Source of the DNA: Thelonectria olida
Taxonomy: Eukaryota > Ascomycota > Sordariomycetes > Hypocreales > Nectriaceae
DNA: 64,000 nucleotides
NCBI GenBank assembly: GCA_020736575.1
Contig: JAGPYM010000036.1
Span: 124,001-188,000, forward strand
Direction: 5' to 3'
Part shown: positions 34,638 to 45,527 of the stretch, piece by piece
How positions within the stretch are numbered: position 1 is the first letter of the stretch
Layout of the letters: each line of letters opens with the position of its first letter
Position numbers and translations under genes: made by a program
The notes under the pieces: generated by a model
What the model was told of the DNA's origin: nothing
Database searches by the model: none
Seen by the model: the letters and a program-made list of their open reading frames with translations, nothing else

Positions 34638-36086
34638 CTAAAGAAAATACTTGTACAGCCGCTCTTCGAGTCCCTGCATGCCCTGCATGCCCATGTCCAT
34701 TTCATTGAGCCATCGCTCAACCTCATGCTTGAGAATAGAGTCGTCACAATACTTGACGGCGAGGTCAAAGTCCCTCTTGGCTACGCTCGTCTCGTGAATA
34801 CGTCTCCATTCCGGCTTTAGCATCGACACTGTGTGCATGAAACACTGGCGAAGAGCTGTCATCTCGAATTCGTCCAAGTGTTCCCAGTAGAGAGCGTCGA
34901 CGTTGCCATGCGCGTCGTGGCGGTAGTTCTCTCGGCTCGGTCCGATGTACCGGTCGCGTCCCTGCAGGAAAGTCGGGTACCGGCAACCCATCCACAGCGG
35001 CACCACTGAGATGCATTCCCAGTCGACCACGGCCGAGAGAGACCCGTTGTCGCGGAGGAGAATGTTTGAGCGAGTCATTTTGTCATGCAAGAGCATCGTG
35101 GCTTCAGGTTCCGGGCCGGCCGCAGGGAAGAAGACATTTATGCGACGCTTTAGCTGGTCGATGATGTTGAAGGTGCAATCAAAATCGTCCAAGAGGGCCT
35201 CACTTTCTTCGTCATCTCGGTTGAGTGCCTCTACTTGTCCCGGTGTAAGATCATTCTCGTTATAGGCATCCTCCTCTTCGGGTGGCGACACTCGGTATAA
35301 TCGCTCCGTGGCGCTGTCCTCTGTAGCCTTGAGTCGAGCTGCCATCCACTCACGGCTGTTTTGAAAAGGACCCCGGCACACGTTGTGATCAATACGATCG
35401 TCCCAGTTGAAGTCGTAGGAGATGACCCCCCCGATCTGAGGCTCCCCGCGCCGGTCCTCCATGATAGGCTCGGAGAGGGCCCCGGGCCCCGGCGACCCGT
35501 CGTCATCGTCGGGCTCTGGTTCGGGGGGAGGAGACAGATAGGGGGTCGCGGGGCGCTCCTCCGGGAAGATGCTGCCAATCCTGAAGAATTGTTGATCAAA
35601 CGTCTCGACAGCGAACTCGGCAAGCCGCTTGATGACCCCCTTCTTGGCCTCGAAACTGATCTGTCCCCATACCTCGTGGAGTGGCCTCCCGGGCATCTTG
35701 GTCATGGCTATCCATTCAAACCCGATTGGGTTACTGCAAGTGGCATGGAAGCCCAAGATCTCGGGGACGGGCAGGGAAGTGTTGTCTCGAACCCATTCAG
35801 TCGTGGCCACTTCGCTCAGTGTCTTCCAGGTGGGCTCGATGGGCAACGTGACCCTTGTAATAAAGTGCCGAGGGGGGTTCTCGATGGAATACAGCTTATT
35901 GCATTGCCCCTGGGCGAGGAAGCTGACTCTGCAAGGGCCGGAGAGTCGAAGGACATGCTGCATGGTACGTTTGATAGCGTCCTCATCCAGGTCCACAGTC
36001 CACTGAGGCTCCGAAGTCCAAAGATCTCGGACCCATGCCAGACCGTGGAATTCGGACACTTGCTGACCGGTCTGGCTGGCTGCCAT
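34638..36086 (-). CDS. APH-type phosphotransferase-like protein
   Basis: A single exon encodes 482 residues of the aminoglycoside phosphotransferase/choline-kinase-like fold common in ascomycetes. The catalytic loop HDKMTRSN (H334-D335...N341) and the metal-binding VVDWE (D355, with DWE in place of DFG) are intact. FITRVTLPIEP carries the nucleotide-lobe strand and EWVRDNTSLPVPEILGF the next helix. An acidic, proline-rich insert (about 178-300, including PPPEPEPDDDDG and a Glu/Asp stretch) separates the lobes and is unusual for the fold, although fungal members do vary there. The substrate is unknown; fungal relatives are mostly of undetermined function. It probably acts in the cytosol, as no signal or membrane segment is seen. 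Confidence 0.85.
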   Translation of the reverse strand: MAASQTGQQVSEFHGLAWVRDLWTSEPQWTVDLDEDAIKRTMQHVLRLSGPCRVSFLAQGQCNKLYSIENPPRHFITRVTLPIEPTWKTLSEVATTEWVRDNTSLPVPEILGFHATCSNPIGFEWIAMTKMPGRPLHEVWGQISFEAKKGVIKRLAEFAVETFDQQFFRIGSIFPEERPATPYLSPPPEPEPDDDDGSPGPGALSEPIMEDRRGEPQIGGVISYDFNWDDRIDHNVCRGPFQNSREWMAARLKATEDSATERLYRVSPPEEEDAYNENDLTPGQVEALNRDDEESEALLDDFDCTFNIIDQLKRRINVFFPAAGPEPEATMLLHDKMTRSNILLRDNGSLSAVVDWECISVVPLWMGCRYPTFLQGRDRYIGPSRENYRHDAHGNVDALYWEHLDEFEMTALRQCFMHTVSMLKPEWRRIHETSVAKRDFDLAVKYCDDSILKHEVERWLNEMDMGMQGMQGLEERLYKYFL

Positions 36087-39078
36087 GTCGTCTTGCGGGA
36101 CGAAAGACGTAATTGAGGATTGATCGATTCAATAATAAGGAGGTCGCTAGAGAAAAAAACGAGCTAGGCCAGCAGCAGGACGGGGAAGACTTCAAGTGCT
36201 CAAGCTCTGGTCTATATTGGCTCTCACGACACCTGTTGGTGGACCGCGGAGGCGAGTACCCACTGGCATTCCAAGACTGGACAGACACTCACACGCCTGC
36301 GACGAAGTAGACTCGGAATGCGCTGGCGCTGGTAGAGTGTCCCGGGGAGTCAGTCGGGATGAGAGAAGCCGTTGATCAGGAATGACTGCGAGGTCAAAGA
36401 GGTTTGAGAGACAAAGGGGGAGCTGTCTACGGTGATGGGTATCACAAACCTTGGTCTCAGAAGCCCTCATGGCATGCGGGTATCCAAATTGCATCCCGAT
36501 TCCATAGTGATGGGACTGTCCACTGCTATAGTTAGTACCTCCGTTGAATTTACCGGATGATGCTATGAATGCGCCGAGCTTCGCTGGCACTGCAGTGCAA
36601 TGATGGCGGCGCCCGTGGCGAATTCGAAGCTCATTTTGGCGTGGTGGTGCTCTATAGCACGACCCTGGAACACACTTGCGCGCCTCAAGGGTCATCTTAG
36701 CTCAGATCTCGGCCCAGTTGAACGACGGGACGAATCGACAAACTCAAGGACAGACTCGCGGCCTGAGCTAACAACTAGCTGGGCAGAATGGAAGCGATCC
36801 CGCCGTCTTCCCTGTTGCAACCCGCTCCCCCGGCGGGCGGACCACGAGGCGGCCTGCCGGCGCCCATGGCCTAGCTCCCCCCAGCTCCACTATCACGGTC
36901 AAGGCTCAAAAGCCAACCGGCTGCGACCCCCCATATTCGTATCAGTGCACATGGTAACTGGAAGGCCGTCGCCCAGGCGAGGCTTTGGGGTTGGTGGCAT
37001 CGACGATTAACCCTCCTGCAGTCGTAGTCGTGAAGTCGAGCAATCACGGCCCTCGACAAGCGTCACGACCAACACCATGACGCTAGCAGCGGGGCCCATG
37101 GCACCCTGTCTCAGGTAGAGAGTCGGCACTGAGCCGGCTTCCGCGAGGCATTCGGTGTGAAAGCTTCTCAGGGACTTGCACATGGCCTCCCGAAGGTGTG
37201 TATCGTCCAAAGCACTTGGTACTTTGTACTTCGTACGTGGCCTGGCTTATTGATAGACTTCATCCTCGCCTTGGTGGAAGCGGATCTCTCCGACTTTTTG
37301 GGAGACTTTTGTCAGTTTCAAGATGCTAGACGCCATTCCCTGTGGATGATGAGATTGTGGAGATTGATCTCAACTGTGCCGTTCTGTCGGCGCTGCCACG
37401 GTGTAAAGTGTTGAGGGCAAACAAGAACCAAGGGGGACATGGCGAGGTCTAGGCTCGGCCGTGTTTGAGCCATCAACCCTCCAATGAGTCCAACCAACCA
37501 GGCTGGGACGGCACAGATCTGCAGGGCGTCAGCCAGTAGAACAGGACAGGACAGGACAGGACAGGCACCTTGATGACCGGAAATGGACTGCGACTGCCTG
37601 CTGTTGTCTGTTTTCCCATGTGCACAAACGAAAGGACGACGATTCATTCGTACACGTATGCACACCATCTCAGCGGCTCCGTCTGCCGTTGTTGACTCGT
37701 TGAGGACGCCACGAGCTGGCTGGATTATCATTGTGTCTTTGTCTTTGCTTTTTTTGTGTTCTCATCTCTCTCTCTCCCTACCGCTGAAGCCCAAGTGAGT
37801 GCAACAACAATCTCCGCATGCCTCAGTTGGCTGTAAGTGGCCAAGGTGCACCGCAATACCACCCTATCATCCCATGTTACCCCACTCTCAGGGGCGTTGG
37901 GGAGAGTTGCGTGCATACGGTGACATGATTGCTGACACGAATTTACCCGACGGTTGCGTTTCTTTTCCTGACCGAGATGTGTGCGGAAAGTCGAAACGAA
38001 GTTTGGTGGTTGAAATGTCGTTTTGCTTGGACGCGAACCATGTGATGGAAGCTCCACTGATCGGCGAAACACTTGGAACGCTCGTCGGGAGTGGAGACAG
38101 CTTCATCCCGTCCCCCTTTCAGGCCTGAGGCATCCATTGTGCCTGCCAGGCTAGCCCACTATTGGACGTAGACCCATAAAACAGCCCTGTCAACCCTGCG
38201 CGGGGGCTGGGGCCGTGCGGATCCCGCGCTAATTTAGACGTCCTGCCAAGACCGCCCCCATCTTACTACGTAGTAGTCTTCTTCCCTCCTTCTTAGCTTC
38301 GGGGACACGACGTGAGGCTCGTCGTTGGCAATTGTCAAATGTGATAGATGCAAATCCATCGTCGTTGCGACCCTGTTAGCGGTGCGACGCTGGCATTACT
38401 CTTGGCTTTCGTCTCACAGCTGCCGGGGATAGAAAAAACAAAATAAAGACAACGGAGACAGAGCAGGGATGGAAACATACACGATGCACGACGAATCCGA
38501 GACACAGTCGAGACTCGACGAAATCACGTCACGTTACGTTGACACACATTGAGCTGAATGGCTCAGCCTTTTGAGTGTGAGACATGCTCCCAGACCGACC
38601 TCTCCTTCCTTGACCTGCCATTCGATCATTTGCAAATTGTGTGTCGCCCTTGCGGCCCTTCTCCTATTCCCCCGCTGCCAGCTCCACCCTCGCTCAGCTT
38701 CCTCTCACCCAACAACTTGTCGTTTCTGACAGGTCGTTGTGTGAGCTTAGAATAGGCACTTGGAAGTTCATAGCGGAAGCCCTCTCCCAGCAAAGGTGAC
38801 CGCAATCAGGGGCCCTGTCCAGCGCTGAAACTAATGAACGCCATCTCATCCCAGGTCTCAGGCTTACAGTGACAATTTATTGCTATCAAGCACTGACACC
38901 CATCGACAAAAGAAAGCAGAGACGCTCTGTCACATAACCAGAACATCCCCATCAACTCGGCTACGTTCTTGCTGATTTTGCATCACTATCAAAGCCAGGT
39001 GTCCTTCCAATTTGTTGGACTCACATACCCCTTCGAGCAACCTCCACCTCTTTGGCAAGCGCCTCGCTCCAGCCCACC
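36087..39078. other. 3 kb intergenic, no gene recognised
   Basis: No supported gene. It includes an AGGAC 5-bp tandem of about five units (37,543-37,566), a CT-rich run near 37,760-37,780 and the promoter of the plus-strand orphan gene. A 167-codon minus-strand frame near 36,192-36,695 has no start, splice or domain support. Confidence 0.45.
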
Positions 39079-39768
39079 ATGGATGCCTCCATGTCGTGGC
39101 GGGACATCTATGTCTTCGATGCCACTTGCAAAGTCATGAACTGGAATCGCTCCCTTAAACGCAGGCACGCACAGTTCTGCAATCCATGCACCCATTCCGT
39201 CCACGGCGAAGAAATGACCGACGAGTATCTCTGGAGTCAGTGGAAGCCCGACATGAGGTTATTCTTCAGGGCTCTTCTGATACAGGCCAAGAGGCTCATA
39301 GGAGACGACTCACCCGACTCAGACCTAGATAACCTGGATCAGAGAGATCTCCTTGAGTTTAGTTTTGACTTGATGGACCGCTTCGATGCCAACCGCCCGG
39401 TCTGGGACAAGCGGCCGGAATATCTGTGCTATCACAACACCCCCTCCGTATCGAATCTCGATGCGACTGAGCTCTCCAAAGTCGACCGCCAACTCTATGA
39501 ATTCGCAGCAAGCAAAACGGGCATGACTCCCGTTCCAGGAGAGCCGGATCGGGACAACACAGACTTGGTCAGGACAGTCGTCTTCGCGTTTGGACTCTTG
39601 GGCTGGATTGGCTTGTGGGCTGAGCCAACAGACCTCATCTCACAAAGAAGCGGTCCCCTTCCGCCGAACGAAAGGGGCGACACGGTCTTGATGCTGCTAC
39701 CCCATCACTTCCTGATGCGTGTCGTCAATGAACTCCTGGAGATGATTGACAATGAAATACCCATTTAA
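39079..39768 (+). CDS. Hypothetical protein, 229 aa
   Basis: A single-exon open frame with an ATG in a favourable context (ACCATGG). The protein has no signal peptide. It shows a Cys-containing N-terminal part (DATCKVMNWNRS, FCNPCTHSVHGEEM), helical acidic stretches (LIGDDSPDSDLDNLDQRDLL) and a hydrophobic segment (TVVFAFGLLGWIGLWAEP) that may be a single membrane helix or a core helix. Amino-acid composition looks like a real protein. I recognise no family. It is convergent with the DUF6594 gene 471 bp downstream. Confidence 0.6.
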   Translation: MDASMSWRDIYVFDATCKVMNWNRSLKRRHAQFCNPCTHSVHGEEMTDEYLWSQWKPDMRLFFRALLIQAKRLIGDDSPDSDLDNLDQRDLLEFSFDLMDRFDANRPVWDKRPEYLCYHNTPSVSNLDATELSKVDRQLYEFAASKTGMTPVPGEPDRDNTDLVRTVVFAFGLLGWIGLWAEPTDLISQRSGPLPPNERGDTVLMLLPHHFLMRVVNELLEMIDNEIPI

Positions 39769-40239
39769 GTAGCCGAAGTACTAGAGCGATCTGGTTTGGG
39801 ACCGGCTTTGATCATGTTGGCAGCGTGGGCGGGCTTCATCTGATTCTGTTCTCAATTTGGCATTTTACTTAGCATATCATACCTGCGATGCCCGACACAG
39901 TGGGCAGAACATCCAGGCGGGTTACACCTGAGAAGTGCGAGGTACTAGTAGGCAATTTTACGGCTGTCTTTGTTGGTACGAGTAATGCCTTGTGCCTGTC
40001 TGTGCCTTCTGTCCATGTGATGATATGACTGACGATGGCGTCCCGCCAATGTTTTGCAAAGCTCTTGTGTCGATCCCATCAATATACGGGACAATCTTCC
40101 CGCACCAATATATATCCCCGACTCGAGTTTTACACTCGTGTTTTTGGCTAGTGTTACGACCATTGGCCTTCTGGGCGAGATTCTTCTTCATCATATTGGC
40201 CTCCTTGGCCTAACGGTCTCGATAACACATACAGATATA
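39769..40239. other. Convergent 3' region, no gene recognised
   Basis: 471 bp between two convergent stop codons, presumably both 3' untranslated regions. Nothing else seen. Confidence 0.45.
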
Positions 40240-41434
40240 TCAGCTGGAATTCATGGGCTGATTCTCAGAAATAAATACAACCAGAACCGTCGCGTACCTA
40301 AAGGACTGTTTGTTAGCTCCTGAAATTGCACGAATGGTGGTGTTCTTACGTGACGCCAGCCACTGCCAACTCCAACACTCTTCCCCCTGTAAGCAATGCC
40401 AGAACTGTTAGGAAGATACTCGTTGCAGCGATAATGATTGCCAAACGTGCGTTCAAGTCGTCAAATGCATTGCAAACAACAATCGGAACCACGACCAGCG
40501 TGATCAGGACAGGTGCCACAAGAGTACGAGTCAAGTGCCCCATGCAGTCTCGAGAGTGGATGTGAACGTGCTCGTCTCTGGACACCTGGGAACGGCCTCG
40601 CTAACCTCCTCGTTAACATTTCGTATAGCTAACATTCGAATGAGTGCAGTGAATTTCGTACGTTACTAAGATGGAGCAGCTTCGCCGAAACAGATCGCTC
40701 CAACCACGAGACAAGCCTGTCTTTGGGTGGGGAGATGCACAGCAGGTCTTCTTGATGATTCAAAAACCTGGTTTCTTCTCGAGTAATGCATCCGTTTCCC
40801 GCCGTCCAGTTTTGGAGACTCTTGACGTCTTGAGAATGGGCGTTCCCAAGGGCGGAAACTCGGAAACTCCTCTCCAACGACTCGTCTACCCAGCGTCATT
40901 CCTACTTAGTCGTGTTGGTCGTCTTGTGTCTTGATGCAATTTTTACTCACCATAGCTTTTTAGGGCATCTTGGAGGTCTGCAACAACAACCTTTCTTTCT
41001 TCATTCTTGTCTCTGCGACTGCTTGCCAGGAATATTGGACACGCCTCTTCCCGGTCAATCTCATTGAGTCTCGCTTCCAGATGGGATACTCGATCTTGGG
41101 CAAGAAGCAGGAGGCGGGCCCTCACGTTGGAAAAGCGCCGGAGTATCTGAAATGATGCATGTGACGCCATGAGAGCGGAAAATCGGGGATAGCCCTGAGG
41201 ATAGTCCTCGACTAGATGTTATTAGCATGGAGGAGAGCCGGCTGTGTGTGCCAACATACTCTGGTATCCTAGATAATCTGTTCCCGAATCATTCTTGGGG
41301 CCCTTTCCAAACGAAAAAGTACGTAAACGAAGTAAAACTCTTGATGTCCAGGCATGCTTTGGGTCGGAGGACGTCATTTGAGGCTCGCCTCTGACCCCAA
41401 GCTCGATGTCAGTGTGATGGTGGTGCCCGTTCAT
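40240..41434 (-). CDS. DUF6594 membrane protein, five exons
   Basis: Five exons (complement of 41260-41434, 40951-41211, 40662-40885, 40350-40600, 40240-40297; introns 48, 65, 61 and 52 bp) give 322 residues in one frame. The start ATG is followed by a His-containing variable leader (MNGHHHHTDIEL). The DUF6594 core then appears: EDYPQGYPRFSALMASHASF, LLLLAQDRVSHLEARLNEID and NWTAGNGCITREETRFLNHQ. Three C-terminal membrane helices follow (around LVAPVLITLVVVPIVVC, LAIIIAATSIFLTVLALL and AVAGVTYATVLVVFIS). Function is unknown; members are ascomycete-specific, expanded and often variable between strains, and some lie near heterokaryon-incompatibility genes. The third donor (GTACGA) is the least certain junction. 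Confidence 0.85.
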
Positions 41435-42118
41435 ATTGACCACCACAACAAAACGCGGCGAACAGTTAAGGGCCTGCCCAAAACACCAACTTGAATTAGA
41501 GAAAGGACATAGGAAGCATCTTTCATGAGAGTATTGTGTGTTAGCTAGCAGGTGCCTTCATGGGAGGGATCTCACCTTAGGAAATGAGGCGAGTGAGCAC
41601 TGCCTTTAATGCGCCATTTTGTCTTGGCATTTTGGGGATTTTCAACTGTTGCCACTGTTTAGTTGAAGAGACCCTCAGATTCTGCAACTATCGGTTGTCA
41701 AATTCGAATAAATGGTTGAATTATCAATCTCGTTGGGTCGCTTGAAGGTGGCGGTGCTGGGCGCAGCACGCATAGTTGTGTGATCGATGCGCTGACATGC
41801 GCAAGGCATTCTCGTATACCCATATGCCGTTGAAATGCAGTATTTATTCAAGACACAGCCTATTTTATTACCGATGTCCATGCCTGATTGAACTGGCAGA
41901 GGGCGGGAATTACCGCTTTGTGGCGAGGATGAAGGGACTTTGGAGAGTAGGACGCTTCTAGTCTTGATTAGAGATTAAACTATCTCAAGTGTTCTCAATT
42001 GGAAATGTCGAGTAGCCTAGAACTATCCACATGCTTTGAGATCCATCCTGAAGGGAAAGTTGGTGTTCTCTTTGGGGGATATCTTGGGAGAGCCCTCTGA
42101 CATATCACGTTGTATAGA
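41435..42118. other. Intergenic, no gene recognised
   Basis: 684 bp between two minus-strand genes. Only short frames; it presumably contains the DUF6594 promoter. Confidence 0.4.
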
Positions 42119-42793
42119 CTATTTCCTATGAGATCGCAAGTCAAAGATTGTGATGTAAAGTGGCCCCTTCTTGGGATCAGTAAATGCGATCTTCCAAGCG
42201 CTGCCATTCTCAACCTCGTACCAATTATGTTCAGCTTGACCAGAGGAGGCCGGGCAGGTGTTAGCACCCGACGAAAGCACCGTTGAGTATCTCACAGGTA
42301 GGCACCTTTATCATTTGGGTTGACGTGAAAGCTCCCGGCTTGAACATATGCTCCTCTGACAGGTAGTTGCTCGAAAGGATGTAAATGTAAATCTTCTAAC
42401 TCCTCTACTAGGGTCAAATTCAAACGAGAGGCCATTATCTTGTGCTGCAAGTAGCCATGGCTAATATGCAAGTCACATATGGGCCTGGCTCCCCATAACT
42501 TCATATCTAGCTCAGTCACAGCCAGTGGAGCCTGTATGCATCTGCCCAAGAAATAACCTATATTACTCCCCATCGAAAGTGAGTCAAATGCATGTTTGGT
42601 GGCATACTTGTGCCGCATGACGGGGCCTGATTCAACCAAAGTCCACTTAGAGGGAGTGGTAATAGTTACCAGAGGATGCTGTGGGTTAGTTCGCCAGCCG
42701 AGAATGTATAGACGCACAAACGTAGACTAGGAGCCCAAAGGCAACAACGCGTACCTCGGTGAGGAATGTGACAAAGAAGAAGAGCGGTCTCAT
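42119..42793 (-). CDS. Small protein with hydrophobic N-terminus, 175 aa
   Basis: Three exons are proposed (complement of 42755-42793, 42306-42678, 42119-42234; introns 76 and 71 bp). The ATG exon encodes only MRPLFFFVTFLTE, which together with the next exon could form a signal peptide. The middle exon includes PSKWTLVESGPVMRHKYATK, GRCIQAPLAVTELDMKLWG and HLHPFEQLPVRGAYVQAGSF. The last exon reads EHNWYEVENGSAWKIAFTDP, then GPLYITIFDLRSHRK. The first intron has a clear CTAACCCACAG end. The second needs a weak GTGCCT donor and an AAG acceptor after a GCTAAC branch, so its borders could shift. No family is recognised; a secreted or membrane-linked small protein is possible. Confidence 0.5.
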
Positions 42794-43629
42794 GGAGGCT
42801 TACTCGGCTCTTGCATACCCAGACACTGAGACACAAGAATCCGCGGTCTAGCTAAGTATCCCAAAGAATTTTCATTAAGGTCACTGGCCATGCTTTGAAC
42901 GAGGATGTGTGAAAGACTGCAGTGAGCAAGCGCAGAACAAACCCGACGGCTAGAGGCTGTCATTGGGCAAGCCGGCGTAATGTCTCATCAGTGAGGCATC
43001 CATTAGGGTTTGTAGTTCGCTGCATTGGGCTACTGAGTAGATACTGTAAATCGTGGCAGTGTCAAATACCTTGAAGGCATTGACTGTCACAGCACTAGAA
43101 GAGTTCATCTGGCCTATGGACGCCCTGCCAGGTCAAATTGAATGGCATGAAGTCTCGAAAAGCCATAAACGAAAAGCACAGTAGACTTTGGCTCTGTAGA
43201 AAATTGCTTGGGACAACAGACTTTGCAGTAGCTATCTGAGATGAACGATTGTGTCTGATCATAGACCAATCTTCTTTATGCAATAGCGCCGAAGACGCCT
43301 GAATGCGAGACGAAGGAAGCATCTCGAGCTTGGCTAGGCTCTGACGCGTTTTTAGATCTCGACCATAGCCCGAATCCAATTGAGAAACCCAAAGTAGCGA
43401 GTGACTCGAAATCCATATCACCGTGACTCTTCTGGGTGACTTTGGTCATAAAGAGAGTATCGGGGTGCACCACCCCTTCCTTACTACGTCCAATCTAGGA
43501 AACAAAACCATTGTCCACAATCCCTTCACCTTCTCGGTCAATTTGCAAGTTCCAAAAGAGATTTTGTCGTGCAAAGTACATCGAGGGTGGTTCTTGTTAA
43601 CGGGGCCTTGCTGCCGTAATGCAACCTTC
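42794..43629. other. Intergenic, no gene recognised
   Basis: 836 bp; a 108-codon minus-strand frame (43,095-43,421) has no supporting feature. Confidence 0.4.
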
Positions 43630-44229
43630 TCAGGTACGGTCCCGTTCCTGGTTGAACAAGAAGTCCAAACTTTGCAAACGCACGGGTCCTCCAAAGCCGT
43701 TTGGAGGGAGAACCGGGAGACCACTGAATGGGAGCACTGGCAGTGGTGGAATAGGCGGAATGGGAGGGATTGGGGGGATTTCCGGAACTGAGCGAGGGGT
43801 TGCAGCCGAACGAGAAGGCTGCTGAGGAGGATTAGGTGTCCCCGATGAAGCTGTAGAGGTGGCCGGTACTGGAACCTGACCTGAGGTCGATTGTATAGCT
43901 TCAATGGGAGGGACAGGCGGGATCGGGGGTGTTGCTGGAACTGGAGTATCTATGCGTTCCAGGCGACCAAGATGGTCTGGACGAGGACGTTGAAGATGGA
44001 TAAGGTCGCCGGTGACTGGCGGAGCTGGACGATGGGGCTCGAGGTGCCCTGGGCCAGTTTCGCCAGTTTCACGTTCCGGACGAGTTGGACGCTCAGGTCG
44101 GGCAGGACGATCTGGGCGAAGAGGTCGATTCGGCCGGGTTGGGAGGTCTGTACGATCTGGAGTAAGGGCAGGGCCCAAGCGGCGCCACTGGTTCTCGAAG
44201 CCGGGGTTGATGAACTCGGGAGCACACAT
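43630..44229 (-). CDS. Arg-Pro repeat, proline-rich protein
   Basis: Open frame of 199 residues from an ATG at 44229 (MCAPEFINPGFENQWRRLGP). Two low-complexity regions follow: an Arg-Pro tract with R-P-x spacing (RPNRPLRPDRPARPERPTRP) and later PPIPP repeats (IPPIPPIPPIPPLPVLPFSG), separated by a Ser/Thr/Pro linker. The C-terminus is LQSLDFLFNQERDRT. The frame stays open upstream to about 44,409 with plausible residues (RLALDYNHLSARTIYSLIH) but has no ATG there, so an additional 5' exon is possible. No family is recognised. Proline spacing suggests an extended cell-wall, cytoskeletal or SH3-binding protein. There is no signal peptide at the chosen start. Confidence 0.5.
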   Translation of the reverse strand: MCAPEFINPGFENQWRRLGPALTPDRTDLPTRPNRPLRPDRPARPERPTRPERETGETGPGHLEPHRPAPPVTGDLIHLQRPRPDHLGRLERIDTPVPATPPIPPVPPIEAIQSTSGQVPVPATSTASSGTPNPPQQPSRSAATPRSVPEIPPIPPIPPIPPLPVLPFSGLPVLPPNGFGGPVRLQSLDFLFNQERDRT

Positions 44230-45527
44230 GGTTTTGATGTTTTGGGAGATGAGGGAAAGCAGATGGATGAGCGAATAGATGGTTCTTGCAGAAAGATGAT
44301 TGTAATCGAGTGCGAGTCGTTCGGCTTGTAAGACCAGGCTGGCGGCTGACGGGTGGACTTCTTGGATAGCGGGGACGGGAAGTAATGCAGGGAGACGAGG
44401 ACGGGGCAATTCCTTTGTACGACAGTAAAAATAGTAACTACCTACTGCAGATGGCTAACTTGGTGACGATATGGATAGTAAAATAGTACGTACATGTGCA
44501 ATTTGAAAGAGTTGAAACCCTGGAATTGTGGCGTCAAGGGTTGATCAAGCTGGAGCGTTTGCCTCTAGCTCCATGACTGAGCTGCAATGAAACCGACGTT
44601 GTAACTCACGAAAGGAGTTGCATGCGATCTGCCTAGCCAACTCTGGACTTTTTACTGGTTTGTGCCACGTCGCCGACTGCACAAGTCAAACCGTCCCCGT
44701 CCGTCATGGGGGATATGGGTGTGTCGAAGATATCGGCAAAGATCGAATAACAGATTTGGTATAGAAATATGGACTGGGGAAAGAGTTGACTATAGACCTA
44801 GATACCTAGGTAGGTAGTGCTAAGGAAAAAGCAAAGTTGGCTACCTCGCGGATAGGCAGGTGCGTTAGACTTTGGTACCTGTCTCTTCTCTCCTGGACAT
44901 TTCCATTTGGTCAAAGCATCATCATTTCCATCCCCACATCAAATATCTACCTATGTAATCTGTAGTGTGGAAGGCAGGTACGAGCGTCTGCCAGGTCCAG
45001 CATGGATCCATCGTAATGGAAGTACCGGCCGAACCTTCCCCTTCCCTGGTTAAAAACTAACTAGTTACCCCTAAAAGCTAAACCCGCACTGTTCTAAATG
45101 GAGGCAGGTCCAATCCCATTCCACCCTTTCCAATCCAAATCTGTTGACTTCACCCTCCAACATCTTTCGTCTGTCCGCCTTCATCCCCCTTTTCGCATTG
45201 TCTCGTTTCTTCTTGTGCTGTCGCGCAATTCAACGCTCTCGCACTTTGTTGCCTTGTGTTTCTTTTTAATTCTTTTGGGGCTATTGCACACCCTCCTCGT
45301 CATTGGCGCCACAGTGGTCACGAGTTTGCTGACTGTTCCAGTCTTAACACGACTCGTCATCGCCGCTCCATACAACTCTGTGAGCATTCTCACGCAACGT
45401 CGCTTCTGTCGGCTCGTCGCATCTCTTCATCACATCCTCTAGCGGCCGCGACCACATATTCCGACCTTTTTGGGCTTGCCCTTCCTCCGATTACCTCTCT
45501 TCGACCACCGCTCCGCCTTCCTTCATC
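44230..45527. other. Divergent intergenic region with CT-rich leader
   Basis: 1.3 kb between the proline-rich gene and GDT1. From about 45,100 to 45,527 the plus strand is strongly pyrimidine-rich (repeated CTTTC, CTCTCG), as in 5' leaders of expressed fungal genes. A 114-codon frame in it is most likely leader sequence. Confidence 0.5.

Noticed and set aside
35361..36116. 251-codon plus-strand frame
   Set aside because: Antisense to the APH-like gene.
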